A DNA stretch of 64,000 nt from Galaxea fascicularis (lineage: Eukaryota > Cnidaria > Anthozoa > Scleractinia > Euphylliidae). This document shows positions 47,201 through 60,300 of the stretch, in pieces. The position numbers and the translations under genes are program-made. The stretch covers positions 7,986,068 through 8,050,067 of the forward strand of contig OX419347.1 of NCBI GenBank assembly GCA_948470475.1. The letters are read 5' to 3'. Below the pieces are notes generated by a model. The model was not told the origin of the DNA and searched no databases. It saw only the letters and a list, made by a program, of their open reading frames with translations. How positions within the stretch are numbered: position 1 is the first letter of the stretch; every line of letters starts with the position of its first letter.

Positions 47201-50200
47201 CACGGAGGACGGGTATCACGGCGCAAAGCGCATCCTGAAGCAGAACTATGGGAAGGATTCAAAAGTGCAGAAGGCCTTGATAAAGGATCCACAAACTTCA
47301 CAGTACACACGAGTTCTACAACAAGCTTTCCAGCGTAGTGCGCACGCTCATCACGATAAAAAGGGTGACGACAGGTCAGAGTATGGTCTATACACTGATG
47401 GATAAGCTTGGACCTGTCCGAGATGTACTCGTACAAAAGGACGACACCTGGGTGGAATGGGGCCTAGAGAAGCTTGTGGAAAACCTGCGCAAGTACGTGG
47501 AGGGATTATTGTGGAAAGAATGAAGACAACTTTAGACAACAGCCGTGCAGAAGAGACAAAGAAAAGATACCCCTTGGGAATTCCGAAGAGCCAAGACCGA
47601 GCCTGAGGCCTTCCTGCGTTTATTACAACTCTGACCAGCATTCAAGTTCGAACTATATCAGGGTACTCGATATGGCTGCAAGGAGAGCAACACTGAATAG
47701 AAACTACAACTGCACACGAGTGGGGCATGCGGCATCGCAGCGTAGGTCTTGAGGATGCAGAAACTGCCAGAGGAAGCGTCACACTTCAATTTACAATCAA
47801 GTGAAATCAACAGTCGACTTTCTGCACAACCCAAGATGGGAAAAGAACTTGAGTTTGCTAAAGAGCCATGCAAGCAAGTTACATCTGACAGTACTGGAAA
47901 AGGTTGGAACAGACACAGTTCAAGTGTTGTTCGACTCAGGAGCCGGAAGTTCTTATTTGTGTACGGACATCATCACTAAACTTCACCAGAAACCTGCCAA
48001 GAGAGAACAGCGTCGAGGTGTACAAGATCACGATAGATTCGCAAGAGGTAGAGGAGTTTTCCTTAGGTGTGGAGTGCATCAACGTCAGTGGCTTCATAGA
48101 TCAGTTGGTTGGAGCATCGCACCGGTATCGCGAGGTCATGGGTTCAAATCGCGTTGAAGTCCTGAATTTTTTTCAGGCTTGTTTACGCAATTGCTTAAAT
48201 TGGATCAGTCTTCATTTGATTTCATATCCTCAGTTCATATATGATATATTTCATATATATCATCCACGTAGAGATGGATGTTCTTACCTACTTGCCGAGT
48301 CCAAACGTCCACAGTTTGAAGAATCAGTATAGCCGACTCAGACGACTGAAGAGGAGAAAAGGATCGATTCAATGGCGGTTCACATCATCCTTGGGGTGGG
48401 CGACTATCAAATAATACGTACTACAGGGGGCAAATCCAGATGAAGATCCGGGTGCCGAATTTACTATGTTCGGATGGACTATTTACGATAACATGTGGAG
48501 GAAGGTGGCACAGAGAAGCATTTCTTTCTCAAGACTGGTGGATAGAGGAACTCGTGGATAGAGGAACAAGACGCCAGGATTCACGAAGACTTTCTTCAGC
48601 AGTTCACAAAATCACCAAGTGGATACTATCAGACGAAACTGCCGTGGAAAGAAGACCACGTTCCGCTTCCTACAAACAAGATCTTGATTTCTTTCATATG
48701 CATCATTCACAAACAAGATCTTGTTAGCGGCTCGACTTAGCAGCACGATGAGAAGACTAGAAAAGACAAGGAAGCTGCAAGAGTACGACCAAATCATGTG
48801 AGAACAGATATCTACCAGCTCAGCCAACGGGTGAGGTCGTACATTACATTCCCCATCAAGCAGTTGTTCATGAACATGCTGAGACAACCAAGATGAAATC
48901 AGTCTATGATTGTTCATCAAGAGCCAAGGCCCAAAGCCCCTCTCTCAATGATTGCTTAGCCATTGTTCAACAAATGCGTCTGCAACTGAATAGCAACTGC
49001 TTTCTCTGTAAGCTTAGAAGTAAACTGTAAGTTGCTTATTGGGCGAAAGTTCTTGTTTACCAGTTCAAGTCCAAGTTCGGTTACGAAATTGGATGCGGAA
49101 GTACTGTGTCACCAGGGATATTCAGAAGGCCTTCCTTCAGATCAGAGTGAACGAACAAGACAGAAACGCACTGTGGTACGATAGCGTAACTGATCGAAAC
49201 ATCAAAGAGTACCGTTTTACAAGGGTATTATTTGGAGCTACCTTAAACCCGTGTATACTCGGGGCAACACTTCAGAAGCATGTACAAGGTTACAAGGAAG
49301 AGTTTACTGCAACAGTGCAGTCACTCTTGGAAGATACCTATGTCGATGATATTTAACGCAGAGGAAGTACAGAAGAAGACTCTGCAAAATTCAAAGAAGA
49401 GCCCACTAAAATACTTTCAGAATGCGGGTTTACATTACATAAGTGGCACAGCAATGTGGAGTATTTGAATTCGGAGAAACGAGCTTGCAAAGGAGAGACA
49501 TGCCAAGAGCATGGTGGGGAACAATGGAACAGCGAGATCAAAATTCTTGGAACTTCATTAAACAAGCAGCACGACACTCTGTGCATCGACTTCGAGACAT
49601 GTTTGAAAGCGAGTAAGCCATTAATGAAACACATGATGATCTCCACCATCAACAGCATACATGATGTACTTGAGTGGAGTGCCCCTGTCAAAATCACCGC
49701 TGAACTAATCTTCAGTGAAGTGTGCTACCGGAAACTATACCTGACGACATTCAGAGGAAGTGGGAAGTGTGGCAAGCCAGTTTGTGAAAGGCACCAGCTA
49801 TCAAGATTTCACGGTGCGTTTTCAAACTCACACAAGACCCACATCCAGATCCATGGTTTTGCTGACGCGAGCAAGGTGGCTGTCTGTGCTAATCATCTAG
49901 CAACAGAATTAGCAAGTAGAAATTGCAACACTGGAACTGAAATACAGACGAATATTTTAGAACGACAAAAGACCAGATCTGTGCTAGATTCTTTTTTGAA
50001 CAATTTTTTTTGCAGCATTCACTAGATTTAATTTGGATCACACTCCGTGGTGGGGCGGATTTTTGGAGAGGCTCATTGGCATCATGACCAACACCCTATT
50101 CAAAGCAATCAGAAGAGCACTGCTGAAATACGCAGAGCTCTGCTGGAGGATGTTTTGTTGAATGTGGAGTCCTTCTTGAACAACAGGCCTCTTTGCTATA

Positions 50201-53200
50201 TGAGAGAAGAGTATGAGCAGCCAGTCATTACCCCAAATTTACTTTTACATGGGCAACCAGCTCACTTTCTTGAAGAGGACGGTAATGACACTGACGGCGA
50301 TGAACTGCAAGGGATGACCAGGCAATTAGGCTATCTCAAGAAGTGTCGGACAACGTTCACAAACGGTGGCTAAACGAGTACCTTCAAAGGATTCGACAAA
50401 GTACAAGGCAAATTGAAGATCGGCCGTATCATTGACTTAATCGTTGGAAAGGACGGTAATAACCAGAGGATACAAGATCCTAACTGGCAGTGGGTACATC
50501 GTCGAGAGACCACTTCAGCTGGTATGCGACTTAGAAATTGGTGCTGAATATGAAGGTGATGCTGAAGAGGACACTGATGTTCCTAGGGATGATGAGAATG
50601 TGCAACAGCGACCTGGTAGCAGAAGAGTACGAGAAGCGAGCCACACAGCGATGAATCGTTTGGTGGGAGTGGCAGCCAACGAAAACGAAGAGGGCTGAAG
50701 CACCGGTTACTTGCTATATTAAAGTTCGTGGAAATTTAATAGGGGTAGTGTATGGTGAATGTTATGTGACTGTGTGGCAGCTTTCATTTAGTTATGACTT
50801 TTGTTTTGTTTCGTTGCTAAGTGATTCCTTATCTTGATCTCTCAAGAGGGGGTATGTTGTGGCTGTTTTCAGCCAAAAAGTAGAAACGTTACACGGCAGG
50901 GCGGCACGTACAACAAGGTCTAATTGGGATGTTAGATCTCCATGAGTTCCACTGGACAAACCTCATAGACTGACGTAAGAAATGGATGAGAACGTTTTGT
51001 TCAAAACACTGAACAAACTTGCACCCGAATATCTCTCTCATACATTCATCAACGTTAATATCTTCCATAAACACCATCTTCGAGGCACTCAAAATAATCT
51101 GTTTATCCCGAGGCCAAGGCCCTCAGAAAGAGTTTTTGTTATAAGGGCGCTCTCACAGGGAACAGCCTGCCAGCTAAGGCTAAACAGACCACTAGCTTAT
51201 AAATAGCTTTTTATTTACTATAGTTAATTAGTTATATATATGTTTATATATATTTAGGCAAGCCTAAAAGCGGAGCTCCACAGTTCTTTCCTTATTGTAT
51301 GGCATTTACAGGTAAACTAAAGACTCGAGTCAGAACTCTAGTAAAGACTTCTGTATTGAGATTATAGTTTTTTTTTTTTCTGTTTTGCTGCAGAGCCACA
51401 GCCACCATTCAATCAAGTGCAAACGTACATTTTCGAAATATCATCGGCCTTTGTGGGTCAAGGGACTACATGACTATAAGCATAAACGATAAACAAACTT
51501 TTGCTTCATCACAGTTTCATTACATCTGATTACATTTCCATACAGATGGTGTAAATCACTAAACTAGATAAACTGTCCCAGTGTCCTACTTTTAAGTCCG
51601 ACATTACAACCGGTTATGTGCTTTGGCTGAGTCACAAATTTTCGAACATGTATCGGTGACATTTTAACCTCATCAAACCGAAATATTCCACAACAAACAA
51701 AATGGTAAACCCCCAAAGTGGGTACTCTTCGACATCACCCAAAAAAGAAGAAAAATACTTTGATCGCTTTGTTTTGACTATTTCATGGAGTCATTTTTGT
51801 GATCTCTAACAGTAAAGACGATAGAAAGCTGCCGTCAATGTCGTTTTTACAATAGCACCGAGAAACCTTGGGCGAAATTAACTTCACTTTTCGTTCAGAA
51901 AAGTGACTGTGACACAATAAGCCATGAATCAGCTCAGGTGATCAACTGCAAATGGTTGAGAATGGTTTTATTCTTGACTTCGATCAATTACAAATATTGC
52001 AAACTACAAACCATGATTACAAATCGTGGGTGGTGTTATATTTGACATCCCTGTTAATTTTGCGAGACTTTTCCAAATGTCAATCCGGCTCTTGTTATTA
52101 ATAAAGCGGAGCCGGGGATATAAACCGTCCGGACTTCGCTTGGCTTTTCTTCAACCAATTTTGTGCTCTAAAATGAGCGACAGCAGGAATAAACGAAACG
52201 TTTTTGGATCCAAAATGATATATTCGACAGCCAAAACATTTGAGAAAAAAAAACGGCGGCATTTTTGAGTCCAAACCAATTTGAGATGAAAGTGTAAGAA
52301 AACAAAGAACGATGCGAATGCCTTTTCGGCGTTTCTCGTAGACTGATTGGAAAAATAAGACAAATAACAAAGGTAACTCGTAGTAACCGAGACAAATCGC
52401 TAGTCAGTGTTCTTGACCTAAGCTTAAATGTCCGTATAAAAGACAAAAAAGGAATACTAACCAATTTAGGTCAGTCAAGAATTACTCCGAACGCAGATCT
52501 GAAATAACAGCCGTCATTTCGCACAAAAGCATTGCTTTGCTAAGAATTGCTGGGAGGGACAACATATTGCTGGCATTTCCAGTGCTGCAACTGTTAAAAA
52601 TCGCAATTACCTTTGCCAAGGAGTAGTTGTTCTTTGCAAGAGTTTTCCAAATGTCAACTTACCAAGCGGGGCCGAGGTTATAATTACCGTCCGGACTTCG
52701 CTTGGCTTTTCTTCAACAAAGAACGATGCGAATGTCTCTTCGGCGTTTCTCGTAGAAATTGGAAAAAATAAGACAAACACAACTCGTAGTAACCGAGACA
52801 AATCGCCAATCAATTTCTTGGAATAAATGTCCATACAAAAGACAAAGCAGGAGCACTAGCCTGCCCACAGTTTAAGTCAGTCAACAATCACTCCGAACGC
52901 AGAGCTTAAGCAGAAGACGTCATTTCTCACAAAACTAAATCTTATTACTTCTCATGCCTACCAAGGAAGCTTCTTTAATTCAGGATTTTTAGCGGCAAAA
53001 CCGTCCAGTTTAACACACAGCAACGTCCGAAGACAGCGCATGATTAAAACCTTGCCAAACCACACGATTATTTCCCTCGAAGACCCTTCGAATTCAACTA
53101 AAAACATACAAGCTTCTGCAGGCAAACACGGGGAAAAGCCGAAACTCCGCGACACTTGATGTTTTGACAGCTTGACATGAGACGCTCTCTTTTTCGCTGT

Positions 53201-54274
53201 TCCTCACTATAATCAAGTCTCTTTTCTCGAGCTTTTTGCTGTTCTTTCTCCCGTTGCTCGTCAGTACGATGCAGCCTGTTTACTCGAGCCCTATCTTGTT
53301 CTTTCTCCCTTTGCTCGTCAGTACAATTCAACCTGTTTACTCCCGCTGTTTGTCACTGATACTTTGCCTGTTTACTCGTGCCCTTTCTTGTTTTTTCTCC
53401 CGCTGTTTGTCCCTTCCCGACGCCAACGAAACTGTCATAAAACAAGTTCGCCATGCAATTTCCGCCACAAAAACGCGGGTTGAGAACTGTGTGTATGGGC
53501 AAATGATCTATCCAATAACAGTCCATATGGAAGCGCGCCTATATGCGAGCTTGCACACAAAAGGGTTACCTGGAGTGTCACATTTGACTTTGGCTTATAT
53601 CGATGGGGTGAACGGAGGTACGGACGGATGGACAGTGACGTCATGACCAAATTTTCTCGGATCGATGGGTTACCATATTTTCTTACCAATGGTGCTCCGA
53701 AAGGTGCGCGCGGAGCTCCGCCAATAATTTCTATAGCGCACTTATTACTTGCTTTTTAGCGATAGTTATTATTCTTTTTACTATTCTAAGTGTATAATGC
53801 ACAGCTCCTTGGGAAACCACTTTTAGTGAAAAGGACTCCGTGCTTAAATAAAGTTTGTTGTTGTTGTTGATGAGGTGCTATTATCACATCAAAGGATACA
53901 GTATACGGGAATAAATGTTGTGTAGTAATTGATGCCTAAAGAGAATCAGACACATCCGAGGAGGAGGCAGGATTCACCGTGCCATCCAATCATCCTTAAT
54001 TTCAATTGAAAACAAAAAAAAGAACGTGTTCCTAAGATTCGAAGAAAGGATCAGCTATGAAGCCAGTGACGCTGGGAGCATGTCAATTGTGGGTTTGTAC
54101 GTTCCCGTGAAAGAGATGAAGGTGAATAATTTATATGCAATAAATCATATATCAACTGCAAAAGTGAAATCAAATGAAGAATGATCCTCGTAGTAGTAAA
54201 CGCAATATATGCAATTGTCTAAAGAACCCTACTCCCAACGTCAGTCACTTCACAGCTCAGTTAGTTAGAGCATT

Positions 54275-54305
<31 letters not shown>

Positions 54306-57300
54306 TCTGTTGAAGCCCTGAATTTTTTCAGCCTTCTTTGCGCAATTGCATATAACTATTGTGCTTACATCTGCGAGGGTTATTCTTCGTCTGAAAGTTA
54401 ATTTACTGACAAGGAAGCGTTCTCGAGCAACATAACCTATTACAAGGCTGATCAGATACAGAAATTTGTCCAACAAAGGATTGGGGGTAACATAATGTGC
54501 TCGCTGATCACGGAAAAGAAACTCCTGACTTGTTTCTTTAATAGTTTACACCCACCTTATCTCTCTAAGCGCTTGAACCGAGCCACTAAACGCAAGCTGG
54601 GCACGAATCTCCTGAACATCCAAAACCCCAGGCCCCTCTCCTCCCAAGAACCAGTCATCGTCGCCATCCATTGAGTAAGCCAAAGAGCTGGTTTCTGATG
54701 GATCACCGCTGACACGTCCACTATCATCATCTGCTAGAACAAACGAAACAAATTTAGGTATCAGATTAATTAAGGGTCATTAATTTTGCACCAATCAAAA
54801 TTAATATAATGTTGTTCGCTAAGCTTGTTTTTTTCAAAGTGTTCTAACTTTTGATTGGTTGAAAGGAACCTAACAGTCTAAAGCTGTTATACAGTTTATT
54901 AATATGCATTCCATTTATCCCAGAACTTTTCCATTATTGCATGTGTGCTGTTATTCAGTATGCCGTACTTACTCCTGTAGGCTGGATACAGATGGGCTTC
55001 CTCCTCTTCGATTTCCTCTCCAAGCTCAATTCCCAGTTCCATTCTCCCTTCCAACTCGTCCATGGTTTGCCGACCACCAGCAGTGCTGCTTGATGAAGAC
55101 ACAGATGAAAATCGACCTGTGAAAATGATCTGTAATGTCAGCAAGACATGGGTGACAATACATAGAGACCTTCTCGTGGCTCTGATAGGATTTCCTGAAA
55201 CTCAAGAATGCGAAACAACTAGAAGTAGCACGTCCCACCTTCAAAGGCAACTGTCCTGATATCTTTAGACTTTTATCTCACATATAAAGCAAACATATTG
55301 CGTAAAATTTGTTAAGACTGTCTTCTGAAAAACACTAATGAAAGTAAAGACCGTCAAGCGGTCGACTGTAGCAGAGGCCGGGTAAGATCCTTGCTACACT
55401 GAACCGTCGTTCTAACACTTATTCCTTTTAGAGAACTTAAATCAATCCATCTCAGTGCTGCTTTGTGTAACCTTCTGATTCAATTCACATTCCATAGGAT
55501 GACGAGGAAGATGGCAGCAGTTAGCGGCATCAAAGTTCGATCTCCCATAAGCACCGGCACTATGCAAAGAAATTCCTCAGACAGAGACGGAAACCGAGGT
55601 AAACGTTTCCTCTGTAGACATTTGTTTAACATATAGCCCAAGATTAGCAAACACTTGTACTGCTATCTCGTGGCTATTCAATTTGATTAATAATGTAATG
55701 ACCCCAGAATGAGCACTCAACTCATTTCCCTAGTATTATGATCATCTTATTGAACATTTCTTCTTTGGGTTAGCGTTTTCAGGACTCACCATATCTAGTA
55801 TACATTTTAGGCGAAAGAGGTACAGAGGAAGTCATCTGACTGACAACAGGATAAGGAAGACTGAAACTCTTGTGAACACTCTGTAAAGTAGCGATGAAAT
55901 CATCTACACGAGCGGCACGATTCCTACAACAAAAGATAAGGACAACAAAGATTTCAGAGTCTCTCTCTCACAAACGACTGGACAAACAACTTTCGCACAA
56001 TTTCTGAAACAATTACGTAATGAAGAATTTACTAACACAGACCTTATGAAGTACCTCGTATAAATTAGTAATAACTGAAGGGAACTTTCCAGCTTTTTCC
56101 TCCGCTAATGAAATCAATAAGGTTTTGAATACCCCAACATAATGGAAGGCGCATGTAAACGACTCTACCACAACAATTCCGCGTTTTTCCCCTTCGTTAA
56201 TCAACGACTTGTCGCCCCATGTGAACTCAGATGAGGTTAACCTGTATGGAGGGGATACAACTATCGCATCGTCTGCCGATTGTGGGAGCGGCAAAACTCT
56301 ACAGGTCTCTCTGAACGGACCTCTTTCTAAAGTTGTGGACTGGGCGCTGGCAAATAAATATTCAAATCTGTGATAGCCTTTAGAAGGACTACGGGAAGTA
56401 ATGCCATCGTGACTCAGAAAGGTGTGTGCGCAACACTTTGACCCTCTGAGGGCTACCACAGCAGCAAAATATATTTTCATCGTTTTGAAAGACTGAAAGG
56501 AACCAAAAAAAAATGCATAACTCAACAGGTAACGGAGAGAGACCTCGATCCATCGTTTGATGCTCTTCCTGCTTAACCCTTTAACCCCTAAGGGGTCTCC
56601 TCCCTTTTACGAGTAAAATCGTCTGGCGGTGACCAGAGTAAAATCTATAGTCACACTTAGGAAAGAAATGGTGAATTTTACATTAAGGATTCTATGTCGA
56701 ATGGCATGCTTTGTGCGCGTTTGTTGTTGTTTTGGGATCAACCGTTAATGGCGATATATATGTGCGAGAATGGCGATTGGCATACAGTCAAATATTTCGG
56801 CAGGAACGAGACACAATTACAGGCGTGTGGTTCGTTCATGCTTTTAGTGTCTGAAGGATTTCAAACCTCTAATTTGATCAGCGTCGTGGAGGTGTTGTTC
56901 AACGACGCGATCGAATGTCTAAGTAAGACGAGTTACACGAAGCGAGACACCAAATAGGTCTTCTTGCACTGTAAATCCGCTTGTTAAATCAAACAAAACA
57001 ATGGTACTGCCTGTGATCACTTTTTCCACCAGGCCAATGTAACATAAGAAATGCAAATGTCGGACTGTACAAAAACAATGTGCGAGCGTGAGAAGATATT
57101 TTTGAAGAAGCTATGTTTCCGATGTTCCATTTGTAATAAAAAACAACTTCAACCAAAAGATTCATGGCTTTTGACTTTATTGATATTATTATTACGGCAT
57201 TGGAAGCGTCAAAATGTTCACGAGTTCGAGCTACGAATTATCATACTTACTTGTAGTATAATAACTAGATTTGGGTGAACTCGCTGTCGCTGTGCTTTGA

Positions 57301-60300
57301 GAATCCGTGTAAAGCTTTTTTGCTTATCCACTGGCCTTGAACAGATTGTCTCAAGTAAGGCGCTTGTATTCTTTCTTGCTCTTTCACTGCGGTTCTTCGT
57401 AGGCGGCGCCATAGGAAACATATGTGCTATGTATCGTTACTTGCTTAACTTACCAAATATCTAATAAACGAACGATGCAGAACAAAATATCCAGATATTA
57501 ATTATATAAAATAATCAAACTCCTTCTATCAAACAATAAATGCTGAATAGGCTGGATAGATGCCTTAAATTTTGAGGGACTGAACAACGAGACAAACCAA
57601 TAACTCAACATTTGGAGGTTTCGTGGTCCACCAAACTTAAGACGGGGCGCGCAATGCATGCCGTTCGACAGGGTCTTTAACTTCAAGTCATGTGTTTACT
57701 TACCTCTCTTTACAAAGCCAAGGCACCAGAGCAAACTCCAAATAAGCAGCAAACTGACCCAGGTCCCTGAGCCGGTTGGCGGTAAGCAGCAGCCTCGCGT
57801 GCCGATTGAGAATGGTGTCGATGAAAAAGTTATCTGGAGTTTCAAGCTCTGATGGTCTTCTGTAAAAAGAACAAAAACTCTTATATTGGCTGAATAGCAC
57901 TAAAGCCAAAATATGGACACTTCATACAATAACCAAGAAAATTACTAACAAGCTCCCTCGATCAAGGAGTTAGATATGAACGTCAGTACAAAATGAATGA
58001 ATAGCCGATACTTGGTGTTTCTGATAAACAAACTAAATGACGCCAAATATTTACTTAGGTGGAATACTCGACGTTGGAGAGCTTGGTGCTACCGCTTTCC
58101 TTGCTTTGTCCACCAAACCCGTGCGTGACAAGGAGCAACCTCTCTCCATCGAAGACGTTCTCGTCAAATAGCTTTTGTCCAAAGAACTACCTCGCGTGAG
58201 AGAACCGCGCGACGGAGGCTTTGACGCGCTCGAGGAGCGTGAGTGGGTGTTCACCACGTAAGTGATGTCTTCGCCGTCGACCGAGGCAGATGGATTCAGG
58301 GGAGGAGGGTGGTGCGATTTGACGAATGTAGGAGACCGGGGAGGAGAATCAAGTTCGTCGGCACCAATGCAACGTAAAAAACGAACAAGATCCCGGGCAA
58401 TCTGCCAAATATCGATACAGAAATCATTCATTAGCAATATGAGAATAGCCAGAGGAAGTATTGTGAGAAAAATGACTTCAAAGATATGTATTATACGTAC
58501 GCCCCATTTACAGTTATCCAAAGCTTTGTCAAGTAAGATGGTCGCGTGCTGAAAAGAACAAAACAAGATAGCATTATTATGCAAAGCAATTTGCTGGTTT
58601 TTGAGAGCATATACGTGGATTACTTATGTACGAAACCTGATAACAGACTACCTGCTTGCTGACAGCTGGTTGCTCCAAGTTTTGAAGGATAATAAGGTAC
58701 GAAGCTGCAGTCTCCAGCTTGTCAGCTGCAAGACATTCCTGTGCATAGAGGACGGCAAACGGGAATCAGTCATCACTATCAGAAACTGCTTTATTTAAAT
58801 ATGAGGTGATAAGGACGTTACATATAATCCTACTCATATCCCCTTTTATCCCTCTTGTGTTGTTCAGTCTACAAGATTTCTTCCTTGTTTAGCTTAAAGC
58901 TTCAGTTGAATTTTAATCCAACAAGAGCAAAGGCAAAATGTTTCAATTCATGTACATTGAATTTAGTGGCTTGCTAGTGAGTTTTTGTAGGTGACGATCC
59001 GTCCATCGCTGGTAAATCGCCTGGGCTGAGTTCTTCAAGGCACGAACAGCACTTCGAGTAATCGAGGTTAGTCACTGTCACTATGAATGGATTTCGTTTT
59101 TGTTTTGTTTTTTTAATCCCGGGATTAGCGCCAATCGGGCCTTGAACAACTCAGCACTGGCGTTTAAAACTATTATTACACCCCACAATAAAGTTGTTCT
59201 ACCACGCTTTTTCGAAAGCAAAATTAGAATCCAAGAGAGAATTTCTCTTGTTCCAAATACACGCCATTTTGTTGGTTAAATCTCCAGGGACTTTTTCTTT
59301 TGTCTCCTGCAAAAAAAGTTATCCTCGAAGATCAAATATTGTAAACTGCTTACCGTGAACAGATCTCTCGGATTGCCGACAGCCATAAACAAGTAACTCC
59401 ACAGAGCAACCTCGGTTTTTCTAGCGCAGTGCACTACTGTCTCCAAATACTGAGGAAACTCCTTTATGAACCGAACGATACGTGGAAGGAGTGCATCTGG
59501 TAAAACAGTAACAGAAGAAACACTAGTTCCAATATCCTCCATATCATACTACAACCATTCTCTATACACTGGATTGGGAGAACTTGTTGATAAAACAGAA
59601 CCTTCTGCTCGGCCTATGCAGCTCAACACGAGAACTGGGAGCTGGGTTGTTGATTCCCCTACTTTTTTAACCCAGCAACGCCTTGATTCTGACCAAAACA
59701 GTGAAAATCTATATTCAAGCTCAGACTTGTAAACAAACTCATACGGCCCTATTTCAAGATATTTCGGAAAACAAACTGTTACAAATATCACACCCTTTTG
59801 CTATAAACATGCCTAAATAAGTTATTTTCAAAGGTATTCCTCTTAATAAGCACACACGGACGGCGCCTCCCATCCCCTGATGAGATATCTGTGCATTAAA
59901 AGTACTGATTTATCTGTAGTTAAACACCTGCACCCGTATGTGACTCTCTCCCGCCAAAGAAATACTAAACCAAACAAAAACACACCCCCGAGTCAGTGGA
60001 CTTCAGGGAGGAAATCGGTTCTAAAAACATCTCCACAACTAAGAAAATCCAAACGGTTAAAAGATTTTACCAACGGTCTTCCAAACTTTTTAATAGCTTC
60101 CAACAAAGAGAGACAAGAAAACCTTCCCAGTTACCTGGAATAGGCTCGGACGCTGTAGCTTCCTCTTCTAGCACTTCATGTAACATGAGTTCGAGCACGT
60201 GAGGGAAGTAAGGTAGATCACAACACATATTGGCAATCTTCAAAGCTTGTTGACCTAAACTTGGAATGCAACAGAGAAACGAAAAAGAATTTACAGTGCC

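Noticed and set aside
55498..55599. Exon-like open block on the + strand flanked by AG and GT ([18 protein letters not shown]...)
   Set aside because: It lies antisense in a RIC1 intron, has no recognised homology and no partner exon. On the - strand a candidate exon here would break the RIC1 phase, while r9 joins r10 directly in phase.
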